Source: Dryas octopetala (taxonomy: Eukaryota; Streptophyta; Magnoliopsida; Rosales; Rosaceae). Taken from it: DNA of 64,000 nt. Both the position numbers and the translations under genes were made by a program. Every line of letters starts with the position of its first letter. Position 1 is the stretch's first letter. This document shows positions 23,470 to 35,600 of this stretch, piece by piece. Location: the NCBI GenBank assembly GCA_963921425.1, contig OY992835.1, positions 14,198,001 through 14,262,000 on the forward strand, written 5' to 3'. The notes under the pieces are model-generated. The model was not told where the DNA came from. It did no database searches and worked only from the letters and a program-made list of their open reading frames with translations.

Positions 23470-24443
23470 AAAAATGACAGATGTCCACTTTCCTAGCTAT
23501 GACAGATGTTCTCAGGGTTGGAAAATTCTGGATCGAACATTTCTCAGTAATGGCATTATATGCCCAATGAAAAGTTTGAAGATTCGGGGCAAAAATGTTG
23601 ACCGAGCTTCCATTGTTGCACTTGAAGAAAGAATCTCCTACTTCCAAATTTTCCAGTCTCATTCCAGAGATGTCAAGGCTGTTTATGTCCATTGCGAAAA
23701 CTTTCACATCTTTGAGGATGGAACAGCTGAGTTTGAGATGGGTGATTCCATTACAGATTCCTATAGTCAATTTCACCAGAGAAGGGAATGCAGAACCAGA
23801 AAATAAATCTACAACCAAATCACTATCCAAGAATTCTACACAAATTAGAGACAAGGTGTGAAGTGAACGGAGACCACTCATAGCGCCAACATTAGAACAT
23901 GGAAAGCCAAACCCAGACCTGCCAAAGTGAGAGGCTTCCAAAGTGAGACTCCTTAATGAATCACACGTAAATACACAGAGTGGCAAATCAAACCTGCCAA
24001 AAGAGCCGACTTGGAGTACAAGTTCTTCAACCCTACACTTCAGCATCTGACAAATGCAATCAACCAAACAAGAAGACGTCATAACACCCCTGAACCGAAT
24101 AACCTTTATATTAGAGTTTGCATGGCGGCGTCTCAATACTGTGGTTATGATTTTCTTTGCTCTAGTTGTTTGATCAATAACTTTCCCAACAGAAATCTTG
24201 TTAATGCGAAAACAATCCTCGGTGAAGTTGAGGATAGGAATGGATGTCCATAGATAAAACACTGGTTTGTGCAACGGATTTGACAGGTAAGAAGGAGAGT
24301 ATGTGGTGCAATATACCATCTGGAAGATCGTTGATTCTGTCAATGCTTTGCTCATTGTGTTCGTCTTCTTGTTTTTCCTCCGTCCACTTTGAAGTTCCTT
24401 TTCGTCTTTTGTATACCAGGAGGCTTGAAGCGCTGTTTGCCAT
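23470..24443 (-). pseudogene. F-box/LRR gene copy 2: 5' half only, frameshifted in the F-box
   Basis: The start at 24443 reads MANSASSLLVYKRRKG and then a good F-box N-terminus, INDLPDGILHHILSFLPVKS. The frame then breaks: the usual SKRWRYLW step is missing, about 16 bases short, and the LRR part continues in another frame as YLWTSIPILNFTEDCF through CDSLRSLTLEASHFGRS and LDISGMRLENLEV. At about 23500 similarity ends abruptly against a copy of the gene's own 3' flank, so the LRR end and FBD are deleted. The spliced product could not contain a whole F-box. Confidence 0.85.
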
Positions 24444-25026
24444 GGAATAGAGGATGAGAATAGGGTTTGAGATTGAGGGTATAAGGTTGTGCTCTGTTTG
24501 TTAGTAAACAGAACCATAAAAATAAAAAATAAAAGGTTTTCTTTTTTTTTTTTTAATTTTTAAAGTCCATAATGGAAAATAGATTTTTTATAAAGTAATA
24601 AAACTCACTATCAAAAAACTGGTCAACTTTAATGAAAACACGAGAACAAACACGATGGGCACGGGCCATTTTTATTTTTTTCCGCGTACGGAGAACAGTG
24701 GCAACCGGCACAACACCAGATATGCCTTAGCGTGTTTTATTTCTTATTACTCGGAAGCATTAGGTTGGTTTATTTATCATTAAGGCCGTAATCTGAACTT
24801 TAAAATTATTTACTCGCAAAAAAAAAAAAAATTCCTATTTCTCTCCCATTTTTGGATAAAATCGAAAATTTGGTTTTTTTTTTTTTCTTTTAAAATTGAT
24901 TTGGTAGAAGTTCTTTCTTGTTGGTAGAGGGTTTATTAGATGAAGACTGTAGAGGTCTTTGTAGAGAAGTTTCAGAAAATTAAAAACACAACGGTTTGTT
25001 AATTAAGAAGAATCACGGTTTTGATT

Positions 25027-25190
25027 AATATGATAACGTAGCTTAGCCATATCATATGCTGCCACATGAGTTGGGAAAAAAACATTGCATTAGCATAATA
25101 TGGTCACAACAAACATTCAAGAAAACATTGCATCTCTCACGATTAAATTCTATCCTATGAAACCACCAAATAAAAAAAATAGTATATGAT
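25027..25190. repeat. Remnant of the Gag-derived unit's 3' flank
   Basis: GTCACAACAAACATTCAAGA, ACATTGCATCTCTCACGATT and CTATCCTATGAAACCACCAA match the 3' non-coding parts of the tandem units near 14560-14640 and 18380-18430. A third, mostly lost, copy or a dispersed fragment lies within the F-box cluster. Confidence 0.55.
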
Positions 25191-25944
25191 AGAACCATAC
25201 AATTTAATGTGTATTATACTAACAAACTAGGAAAAATGTTAAGGTTTAATCATAGAACCATAAGTAGGCCACCCATTAATAGAAGGATGCTAGCAAACAA
25301 TCTCCCACTTGCCTGCATCAGTACATATCATAATTATGAGGATTAGCAGAGAAAAAGAAGGGAGGATCAAAAACAGGTACACAGGTATCTTATACAAACT
25401 GTCCTTAAAATGGTTATCTGTTGTGTGGTTGCTTGCAAATGAAAAGGAAAATGACAACTTGGTACTTCTATATGAGACTTAAAAATAACAGGACACTTTA
25501 AAACAAATTAATAGACGTTCATTTGGAAGTACTACTCTTCTGCAAATATCACCAGTCTACAAAGCATGAATACATCCTCTGCACAAAAACCAGTTACCAC
25601 ATAAAGGGTGAATGAAGCCCCCAAGACATCATTATCATACATCAGTGCCTCTCATTACAGACTAGTCTATATATAATACTCCACATTTGCCACCAGCAAG
25701 TAGACATGTATCAAATTGCCGCAAGTAGACCTCTTTCCTTAGAGTTAGTCCGAAAGGAATTTGTAAAGTATTTATGCATGAAGAATAGGCTGGCGGGTTG
25801 GCTACAAAAGCAAACTTATTAATGCCTCTTTACATAGCTACCTAAGACACGTTTTTTTTCTTAAGTACATACATGGTACCAGAACCGTAAGTAGCTAGTA
25901 CTTTCATCCTCTAGATCTACAACATCCAACATACCAATCAAAAG

Positions 25945-27381
25945 TCAAGAAACTGAGATTCTGACCTCTGCAGATGCCCGGGGGAATCCCTCTATTAAAT
26001 CAATCTTATCCTTCCAAATGGCATCATTAGAACGAAGAATCATTTCTTGCAAGCCTCTTCCATGTTCAAGCAAAAACCTTGTGACATTGGTCACACTCTC
26101 ATTGATCATTTTTATGTTCAAATTACTGATGATCACCACCTTTAGATGGCTTAGGAAGGAACTCAATGTCTGAGCTTAACTTTCCCAGTATTGCTCTTCA
26201 CTGCAATGGGCATCATCCAACAAAATGTTGTTCCAAAGCTGAATGTAAATTTTAAAAAGATTGTTAATCAGATGTTCATTCAAACCGTAAACGTGTGCAG
26301 TGTCAAATCAGTTATCACCAAGTGACATTTTTCGGTTATCTAAAGGTGCACAAGTTAGATATATATACTACATGACCTAATTAAGAAGTGTGAAAAATAT
26401 AAAAGTAGAATTATGCCAAAACTTACATCATCTTCTGCTCCATCATATAGCTCAATTTTGAGAGTGTGGACTATGGGAGAGCTCTTGAATAAGCATGCTA
26501 AGCCTGGGATTTCGGATTTTCTCAAACCAGAAAGAATTGTCAACTTCTCAAGTTTCACAAATGAATATGGTAGGCCAGCTTTGAAATATATTTTTGAAAG
26601 AATCTGCACAGATAAAATAAGCCACATAAATCCACAGAACACATGCAAGGAAGGAAATTTCCAGCACAATATGCAGGCACATTATAGAAAACTATGATCT
26701 CTAACAGCTCCAAACAGTATATATCTTTGTAAAAATCTTCTGGCTTGGAGGAGAAAATCTACCAAGTAAATACATGTTTGCTGAAAATTATACAAGTCCC
26801 CAAACTAAGAGACAACAAAACAGATAGCTAATTAATTAACCTGGAGATGGACACTGACGATGAAAAGGTTTTGAACTTGGGATGATCCAGAAAGAAGATC
26901 GATGCACTATGAATCTTCGCCATGCTAATATCAGCCCGAAACAATCGACAACATATTACAGGTTTTCTCAAGGTAGGAAAACTCTGGATCGAACATTTCT
27001 CAGTAACCGAATTACGTAACCAAGAAAAATGTTGTAGATTTGGGGCAAAAACGTTAACCCAACTTTCACTGTTGCACTTGTGGAGAGAGAAGCTTGAACA
27101 TCCAAATTCTCCAGTCTCATTCCAGAGATGTCCAGGCGGTTAACATACATCCTGGAAAGTTTCACATTTTGGAGGTTGGGACAGCTAATTTTGAGGTGAG
27201 TGATTCCCATACAATATGCTATACCTAAGTTGGCGAGACAAGGGAATGAAGAAGCAGAAAACAAATCCGCAGCCAAAGCATTTTCCAAGAATTTCACACC
27301 AGACAGATTCAAGGTGTGAAGTGAACGGAGACCACTCGTAGCCCCAACAACATACGAACATGGAAACCCAAACGGGGGTGG
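25945..27381 (-). pseudogene. F-box/FBD gene copy 3, 3' part (split by Gypsy element)
   Basis: This continues the reading of 40206-39747 on the far side of the Gypsy insertion. It holds the rest of the LRR exon (FGFPCSYVVGATSGLRSLHT, LDISGMRLENLDV), an LRR exon at about 26600-26425 (SKIYFKAGLPYSFVKLEKL), and FBD exons at about 26240-25950 (LWNNILLDDAHCSEEQYWES; VTRFLLEHGRGLQEMIL; EGFPRASAEVRIS). Breaks independent of the Gypsy: the frame shifts by one base in the LRR exon near 27085, and TAA occurs at 26176-26178 where copy 1 has CAA. It was therefore probably already non-functional before the insertion. Confidence 0.85.
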
Positions 27382-28440
27382 TGTTGATGCAAATTCTCGT
27401 AAGGTAGATGCAACAACTTAGATAAGTTGACCTGGCTGATCAGGTGCTTTGTTGGATGATGAAGTGGATGCTGGTTGAGATCTTCCTGTAGACAAAAACA
27501 AGATCAAAGGAGATGGACCGGTGTGGTACCAGCCAAACACACTCCGATGATGAAATCAGTGGTGGTGTTTGATGGTGGGTGAGGAAGAACAAAGGAAGAA
27601 CTTGGGAGAATGGGAAGAACAAGGCAAATGTTCTGGGTTATTCTCAGCAAGTTGGGTAGGCTTTTTTTGTAGAAGGGAATGCAAGTGTTTTTGCGTGTAT
27701 ATTGGTGGATTGCTAGGTGCCTCATTTTATGCATATGTGGTGTCTTATATAGGCAAAGGAAGACTTAATGATTAAGTTACCTGCCTGTGAATGAATGGTT
27801 GCCAGAGACCCACGCACCTGGTTAGACCTAGTTGCATGCTCAGCTGCTTGCTTCCTCAGCATTCAATGCTGCATTGAATGCTCCATTAAATGCAAGGTTG
27901 GAAGGTCCAGGTAAACTGCCCAGCAGTCATGAATGCAAGCCTGATATTCTATCTGTCAGAGGATTGTGTCAGGTGCATTCAAGTGTGGCGGTTCGTCCTA
28001 GCGTGATCTTCCTGGGAATGGCGGCGGAGAGCCGAGCCGAGCCGATACGAACACATGTTTTCATGTGAAGACACGAAGTCCATGTGTGGTCGGATCGGGC
28101 ATGGGAATCCAGGCCGAGCCGGTCCATAGATTGGAGTCTTTCCGAGCCCTAACTGGTCGACGCCAGAACTCGGAAGGAAGCCATCTCTTGTGCCGAGCCG
28201 AGCCGGGATGATCGTGGGAAGATGGACACTGGACTCCATGGAAGATCATCGGTTCGGCTCGGACCGAACATGGAGGGGCGGTGTGGAGATCCGGTCTGAG
28301 CTGGTAGAGGAAGTGTTGATCAGTGATGACGTGGAAGTCAAAGTTTGACCACTGAGAATCAACTCCGAGGTGGATGTTTGACCAGCCACGTGTCGAGCTG
28401 TGATTGGCTGTTCGGGTCGATGTGGGTTTTCCCACAAACA
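27382..28440 (-). repeat. Gypsy 3' LTR (left copy)
   Basis: 1059 bp, identical to the right LTR except one base seen near 27594. It is the 3' LTR for the minus-strand genes. Confidence 0.97.
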
Positions 28441-28740
28441 GGAGTCCCCCAGCTTCCGATCCGAGCGGGCAGTGGTGGATTGGAAGTTGAAGTGTAATCC
28501 CGAAGATGGCGTGTTCGCTTGGTCCGAGCCGAACCCTACAAGCCCATGTTCCCGAAGATCCGAGCACATGACGACTTGTGATTGGTCAGAAAATCTCTGG
28601 GACAGGTGAAGGGACGTTTGATTTCTGCATGGGGGAACGTAAGGGTCACCTCATTATGGGTATTTTTGAATGCTTGACAGGTGTCAAGATCTGGCATTTG
28701 AAGCGCCAGAAATGAAGGGCTGAGATCGGTCTGCATGAGG

Positions 28741-28748
28741 ATATAAAT
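28741..28748 (+). promoter_or_regulatory. Candidate TATA box for the antisense gene of the Gypsy element
   Basis: ATATAAAT on the plus strand, followed within 20-80 bp by pyrimidine-rich leader DNA (CTCTCTCTCCTGC, CTCTCTCTCACC). A strong splice donor (CCA/GTAAGTG at 28943/28944) and acceptor (GTTTTAG at 29065-29071) define a leader intron ending three bases before the ATG at 29074. The arrangement fits an independent promoter inside the element's internal region. Confidence 0.6.
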
Positions 28749-29073
28749 TGGCAATTTCTCTCTCTTCCCTTTCATTTTCCTGAAGCTCACTCTCTCTCCT
28801 GCAAAAACTCTCTCTCTCACCGTGAAATCTTCTCTCTCACCGTCGTTGGAGTGGTAGTCCGATCCCAACATCGACCGGGTACGGCGATAGGCGAGGTGAT
28901 TCCGAGGGTGTTTGGGGCGGAGGGATTTGGCCGGACAAAACCAGTAAGTGATTCTGTCCACTTTTGAGTTTTTTGTGTTTTTCGGGTTTTTCTGGGTTTG
29001 TTCTTAGTGTTCTTGAAAAAGACACTTTTCAATCCAAAAAGTGAGAGAAAAACGGAAAAAAGGTGTTTTAGCA

Positions 29074-31432
29074 ATGTCTGAATCCGATTCGAGTGATCGG
29101 CTCGGCTCTGGGGAGGCGTTTGATGGAGACAGTGATGCCGATCAGAGCCGAAGTCCTCCCGCGGGCCAGGCAAGTTGGGATGGGTTGTCCGAAGAGTTGG
29201 ACGAGGTCATCTCGGCATTGCATCGCAACCCAGGCGAGGAGCGCCGAGCCCGAGAGGATCGGGAAAACCTCGAAGCGCCGAGTTCCGACCGGGAACAAGA
29301 GGCGGCCGAGGGCGACGACGAGGAGCCCCTTGACGTCGAGCCGATCGTGACTGTCCCGAGCAGGTTAACCTCGGGCCCAAGTGAAAGGGACAGGGGTCAC
29401 GACGCGTCGACCTCGGCTCGGCAAGTGACAGGGAGTCCGATCGACCCGGACTTTTACGAGGAGTTGGCGTGGAAGGCCGATCAGATCCAAAACGAGATGA
29501 CCGAGTTTCATCTCGAGGATCTGAGGGCTCGGTACTCCGTTCCCGAGGCCGTGCGGATGAGACTGCCGATGGAAGGGGAGAAGCCGAGCCGACCTCCTAA
29601 GGGATGGGTGACCATGTACCCGGAAATGTTTGAGAACGGGGTTCGGCTTCCCCTGCATCCATTCCTGCAGGACTGGTTGGCCATGATCGGCGCGGCGCCA
29701 CATCAGTTGAATCCCAACGTGTACAGGATCATCCTGTCCATGCACATTTTGTGGTACAAGGTGCACAAATGCGAGCCGGATAAAGATATCCTGTTCTGCA
29801 ATTACGCGCTGAGGTCGAAGCAGAGCGAGCTCGGATTCTACAACCTCCAGGCGTACTCGGGGCCACTTTTCGGTGGGAATCCCTCCTCCCAGAAGACATG
29901 GAAGAAAAGATACTTCTTTGTTTCTGGGGATTGGGAGTTCGCCGATCCGAACAGAACCACCTCGGCTCGGGTCCCCAGAGCTTTTAGAATTCCAGGTGGG
30001 TACTGGGAATTTGGGGCCGATCCGAGGACAATTCGTTTACGTCTTGTTAATAATTGCATTTTTTCTTTGTCTAACTCTTTTTGGCTTCGTCTTTGCAGTT
30101 AGCTGGGGCAAGTTCAAGCTCCGAGGCGAGCTTAAGGATCAGATCGCCACGATCAGGGACTCACCAGCAGAGTATTTGTCAACCAAGTTTCTGCTCGGGG
30201 AGACTCAGATCCGATCGAGCGGGATCTCCTGGTTTGTGCCCAGGTGGAATCCACGAGCCGAGAGGGGAATGGCGCCCACCGAATTGGAGACTCGCCTTAG
30301 GAGGAGGGCGGCTCGGAGCGTCCAGAAGAAAGCAGCGGGGCGGCCCCCTGCCGAGCCGGTACAGGCTCCTGCCCCAGCGGCAGCCCAGCCTAGATCTCCT
30401 GCGCCGAGACCGGTTCGGCAAGCAGAGAAGAGGAAGGCTCCCCAGGCTGAGGCCCCGGTGGAGAAGAGGGCTCGGGCCGAGCCCGGCGGTTCTGGTGCCG
30501 GAGCATCCGGTTCGGCGCCCCTGAAGGCGGTGGAGGTAGACCCCGGCCTCGAGCCGTTCGTCATGGGCCTCAAGCGCGTGATGACCGCGAGGGTGCAGGA
30601 GGGGCTGTGGGCCGATCATGGCGAGCCGGGCTTCAGCCACCAGGCTCTGATCGCATCCCGCCAGGCCATGTTGGTAAGTCTCTTTTACTTCGGATTTCGT
30701 CTATTCGCTCGGTTCGGACTAATGATGAATTTGTTTCTCTTGCAGCTCGCCATGAGGCAGTTCGAAGCTGCTAAGGCCGCCGTCGATGCCGAGGCGAAAC
30801 TGGAGAGGTTTCGGGCACGGGTCGTAGAGCTGAAAGAGAAGTTAGCCGAGGCCGAGCGGACGGTCAATGCCGAGCGCGAACGGTCGGAGGGTCTGCAATC
30901 CAGGCTGGCCAGGAAGGAGGAGGAGGTCGGTCGGCTCGGCAAGGAGCTTGCCTCCTCGGAGCAAAATGTGGCGGACTTGAGGCATTATGTCGGCGATCTT
31001 CAGCGAGACGTCGAGGCTGCCGAACGGAGGGTCGAAAATGCCGAACTCAGACGTCGAGCTGAAGTGCCGAGCGCCCAGGCACTGGCTGATGCTCATTTTG
31101 ATGGGTATCAGGAGCTCTTGGAGGCGATCAAATCGAAGAGGCCGGACTGGGATGTCTCATTCCTTGGCGAGTCCGATGACGATGAAGACACCCAGGGAAG
31201 TCAACAGGATGAGCTTCCTTCTCCCGATCGCCAAGTCCGCGCCGAAGTCGAGCCGACTCCGGAAGATCCTCCACTGCCTGCATATGAGCCGACCCCGATT
31301 CCCCCGGTCCCCGAATCCGATCCCAATGCTGAGATGCAGATCGGCGGGGTTGAGGTGGTGCAGCTCGGCGAGGAGACGCCCGAGGAGTCTACCGAGCCGA
31401 TCCAGGAGGGCCCTGCCGAGCGATCTGCATGA
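29074..31432 (+). CDS. Antisense additional ORF of the Tat element (Transposase_28-like), three exons
   Basis: Runs opposite to gag-pol. Start MSESDSSDRLGSG at 29074. An acidic N-terminus is followed by a region near residue 180 (MYPEMFENGVRLPLHPFL, then LNPNVYRIILSMHILW) that resembles the Pfam family called putative gypsy-type transposon (PF04195). Two introns are likely: 29996-30098 (GTGGGT...TTTGCAG) and 30674-30745 (GTAAGT...CTTGCAG). Both joins keep frame, giving about 727 residues. The middle is Ala/Pro/Arg-rich. Exon 3 is a long coiled coil (FEAAKAAVDAEAKLERFRA onward) and ends in an acidic Pro-rich tail. Despite the Pfam name no catalytic triad is visible, and its function is unknown. 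Antisense extra ORFs of this kind are known in Tat elements. It looks whole. Confidence 0.8.
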
Positions 31433-31439
31433 TGGCTGA

Positions 31440-31990
31440 TTTTATTTAACTTTTATGTTGTCTTGTTTTTGTTTTTTGTTCCCGAGCCGAAGTGTGGCTC
31501 GGGTTTAATTGTTTTTGGAACAATTTGTATTTGGTTTTATGTTGTTTAATTTTATCAGAATTTTCTTTATATGATACAAGCTGCTGTCAGTTCGGCTCGG
31601 AAATTAAGCTAACGACAAAAACTAATAACACATGGAAAAGAAAATGATAAAAGTGAAAACATAATAAGAACCAAGACATTTTGAGATCGGCTCGGCATGC
31701 CGATTAAAATGAAAATGAATGGTGATGATAAATTAGAACTTGTCTTCGGATCAGCTTGATAAGCATAACCAGGATAAGTAAAAATTTAAAAAACCCTAGT
31801 CATCTCGGATGGGCTCGGCATACCCATTGAGATATTTAGGAATGCAGTTTTTTGAGAAAAATATTCAAACCTACTTTCAGATCGGCTCGGCATGCACGAT
31901 GAAAGTTTTGGTTGGAGTGTATATTTTTCTTTTAGAAATATCCTGTTGAACGTTAGGACTGTAGGAAGTCGCTTCGGCTCAGACAGGGAT
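31440..31990. other. Gypsy 3' region between antisense gene and tandem array
   Basis: AT-rich, no ORF. A GATCGGCTCGGCATGC-like motif recurs at about 31685, 31808 and 31879, each followed by AT-rich DNA, so it may be an older dispersed version of the motif in the 71-bp array. Confidence 0.6.
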
Positions 31991-31997
31991 TTTTATA

Positions 31998-32494
31998 GAC
32001 CTGATAAGTCTGTACCATGCCGAGCATTGGGCCGAAAGTGGCGCGCTAGTTCGGCACGGGAGTTTATAGACCTGATGAGTCTGTAATATGCCGAGCATCG
32101 GGCCGGAAATGGCGCGCCCGCTCGACACATGAGTTTATAGACCTGATGAGTCTGTAATATGCCGAGCATCGGGCCGGAAATGGCGCGCCCGCTCGACACA
32201 TGAGTTTATAGACCTGATGAGTCTGTAATATGCCGAGCATCGGGCCGGAAATGGCGCGCCCGCTCGACACATGAGTTTATAGACCTGATGAGTCTGTAAT
32301 ATGCCGAGCATCGGGCCGGAAATGGCGCGCCCGCTCGACACATGAGTTTATAGACCTGATGAGTCTGTAATATGCCGAGCATCGGGCCGGAAATGGCGCG
32401 CCCGCTCGACACATGAGTTTATAGACCTGATGAGTCTGTAATATGCCGAGCATCGGGCCGGAAATGACGCTTCGGCTCGGCACATGGGTTTACA
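31998..32494. repeat. 71-bp tandem array, seven units
   Basis: Units start (GACCTGATGAGTCTG) at 31998, 32069, 32140, 32211, 32282, 32353 and 32424. The five middle units are nearly identical; the first and last are diverged. Each holds a short hairpin (AGAC/CTGATGA/GTCT), a CCGA-GCA-TCGG hairpin and the palindrome GGCGCGCC. It sits just after the pol stop, where Tat and Ogre elements are known to carry variable tandem repeats that can seed satellites. Confidence 0.95.
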
Positions 32495-32664
32495 ATTTTT
32501 TCGAAGGAAACACTTAGATCTTTCCTCTTTGTTAGAAGTGTATAGGAGTAGAGTCCCCAGTGTTTGCTTCGAAAAATAAGAAAAAAATGAGTAGAAAAAA
32601 TGTTCATCTTTTCATTGATTGGAATGGGTGTTAGGTCGGACAGTCCCCGATCCTAACTACATTT

Positions 32665-35600
32665 TTACTGGTAATAAGTCTTCAAGTGTTCAGCGTTCCA
32701 GCTATGCTTGAGAGGCTTCCCAGCCAGAGTGGCCAAGTTGTAAGTGCCGGGCTTGACTATGCCCGTGATTCTATATGGTCCGGTCCAGTTCGGATCGAAT
32801 GAGCTCTCTTTGATGGCAAGGGGATTCTTTTTCATGACGAGATTGCCCAATCCGAAGCTTCTGGGTCTGACCCTTTGATTGTAATATTTGGCTACCCTTT
32901 GTTGGTAGGCGGCTCGGCAGAGATCGGCGTCGGTTCGCCTCTCCTCGATCATGTCCAGGCCGAGCCGAAGTCCGGCGTCATTGGTCTCGGGATTGTACAT
33001 GCCGGTCCGGAATGAAGGAGTCCCCATTTCGACCGGGACGACAGCGTCAGTTCCGAACGCCAACGCATAGGGAGTTTCCTTCGTGGAGTTGCGATAGGAA
33101 GTTCGGTAGGACCAAAGTACCTCTGGCAGGAGTTCAGGCCAATTTCCCTTAGCCTTATCTAGTTTAGTCTTGAGGGTTTTCTTGATGATCTTGTTGATGG
33201 CCTCGACCTGTCCGTTCGACTGCGGATGGTATGGCGCGGTGAAGCGCAAGTTGATGTTCAGACGTGAACAAAAACTCCTGAACTTCTTGCAGTCGAACTG
33301 CTTGCCATTGTCCGCAATGATGGTGTGCGGCATGCCGAACCGGCAAATGATGTTCTTCCAGACGAAGGTCTCCATCCGTTCGGCTGTGGTTGTGGCCAGG
33401 GGCTCGGCCTCGGCCCATTTGGTGAAGTAGTCGACTGCTACCACCGCCATGGTGACTTGCCCTTTAGCCTTCGGCATAGGACCGATCAGATCGAGTCCCC
33501 ACTGCGCGAACGGCCAGGGACTGGATATGGAAGTCAGCAATTGGGGAGGTTGATGGGGAACCGCGGCAAATTGCTGGCATTTGATACAAGCGCGAGACAG
33601 ATGATCTGCGTCCTTGTTCAGCGTTGGCCAGAAGTAACCCTGTCTGATCGTCTTGTAGGCGAGGGCTCTTCCTCCCGAGTGGTTTCCGCATATCCCCTCG
33701 TGGATTTCTCTCAGCACATCCTGACCTTCTTGGGGAGTGACACACCGCAAGTAAGGCAGGGAGAAACTCCTCTTGTAGAGCTGACCATCGATCATGCTGA
33801 ACCGAGCCGACCTCGTTTTGATGAGACGTGCTTTATCCCTCTCTGGGGGGAGGATCCCGGAGACCAAGTAGGTGATGATCGGCGTCATCCAGTTCGGCTC
33901 GGCCTCGGTTTGCATAACCGTGGCCTCGGTTTCGGCGGTGCTAGGTCTGTCCAGGATTTCGACTGGAACATGCCTGGCGGATCCGGTGTCTGTGGCCGAA
34001 GCCAGGCGCGCCAAGGCGTCGGCTCTGCAGTTCTCTGCCCTCGGGATTTGGGATATTCTGTATTCGTGGAAGTTTCCAAGTAGCAGACGAGTCTTCTCGA
34101 GGTAAGCAGTCATGCTAGGCTCTCGAGTCTCATACTCTCCCAAAATCTGATTGACGATTAGCTGGGAGTCGCTGAAGATGTTTAGTTTGATCGCGCCGAG
34201 CTCTTTTGCCAATCTGAGCCCGGCGATGAGTGCCTCATACTCTGCTTCATTGTTGGATGCTTGAAATCTGAAGCGAAGAGCATACTCCATCACAACTTGT
34301 TCTGGGGAGATCAGAACAAGCCCGGCCCCGCTTCCCATGGCGTTGGAAGATCCGTCCACATAGAGGGTCCAGGTGATGAGATCAACCTGGTCGCGTTCGC
34401 CGATTTTGTTCGGATCAGCTGCTGCTGGCATAGCGTCGGCGCGCGGTGGATCCTCCGTCGAGGTGGTCGACTCACAGATGAAGTCTGACATGGCCTGACC
34501 TTTGATGGCCGTCCTGGGACGGTAGATGATGTCAAATTCGCCGAGCTCGATTGACCACTTGATGAGCCGACCTGAAGTCTCAGGTTTTGCTAGGATTTGT
34601 CTGAGCGGCTGGTCCGTCAAGACAACGATAGAATGAGCCTGGAAGTAGGGTCTCAGTTTCCGAGCCGAGCTGATCAGGGCGAGAGCCATCTTCTCGAATT
34701 TTGGATACCTGGTCTCGGCATCGGCGAGGGCTCGGCTCGTATAGAAGACGGGGTGTTGTACACCGCCGACCTTCCTCACCAGGACCGAGCTGAGAGCCGA
34801 GTCCGAAACAGAAAGGTAGAGGAAAAGTTCTTCACCTTCCTCCGGTTTGGATAAGATGGGAGGTTCCCCCATGTGCCTTTTCAGATCTTGAAAGGCCTGC
34901 TCGCATTGGGGGGTCCATTCTATGCTCTTTCCTGCTCCCTTTAAGGCTTTGAAGAAAGGGAGGCACCGGTCAGTGGACTTCGAGATGAACCGGTTCAGGG
35001 CGGCGACTCTTCCAGTCAGACTCTGGATTTCCTTGCGTGTCCTTGGGGACTTCATGTTGATCAAAGCCTGGATCTTCTCCGGATTGGCTTCAATCCCCCG
35101 TTGGCTGACCAGGTAGCCCAGGAACTTTCCTGACCGAACCCCAAAGACACATTTGGCTGGGTTCAGCCGCATCTGATACTCCTTCAGGACTCCGAACATG
35201 TCTGAGAGGTCCTTGACGTGATCGTCCGCCCTGACGCTTTTGACCAGCATGTCATCCACGTAAACCTCTACGGATTTGCCGATGGAAGATCTGAACATGT
35301 GGTTGACCAGCCTTTGGTAGGTGGCTCCGGCATTCTTGAGGCCGAAGGGCATGACCTTGTAACAGTACATGCCGCGATCCGTTATGAAAGATGTGCCTTC
35401 CTGGTCGGACTTGTGCATCAGGATCTGATTGTATCCAGAGTAGGCGTCCATGAAACTGAGGAGCTGATGTCCTGCTGTTGCATCGACGAGCTGATCTATT
35501 CTGGGCAAGGGAAAACTATCCTTGGGACAAGCCCTGTTCAGATCGGTGAAGTCCACGCACATCCTCCACTTCCCGTTGTTCTTTTTTACCATGACCACGT

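Noticed and set aside
29074-31432. True transposase activity of the antisense Gypsy gene
   Set aside because: The Pfam family name says transposon, but I see no DDE or other catalytic motif. The Gypsy integrase is already in pol.
31998-32494. Hammerhead ribozyme in the 71-bp units (CTGATGAG followed by GAAA)
   Set aside because: The two core boxes are present, but the bases between them do not form a stem II closing on GAAA and no cleavage-site stem fits. More likely chance plus a small AGAC/GTCT hairpin.
31998-32494. CRISPR-like array
   Set aside because: Units are contiguous 71-mers without unique spacers, inside a plant retrotransposon.
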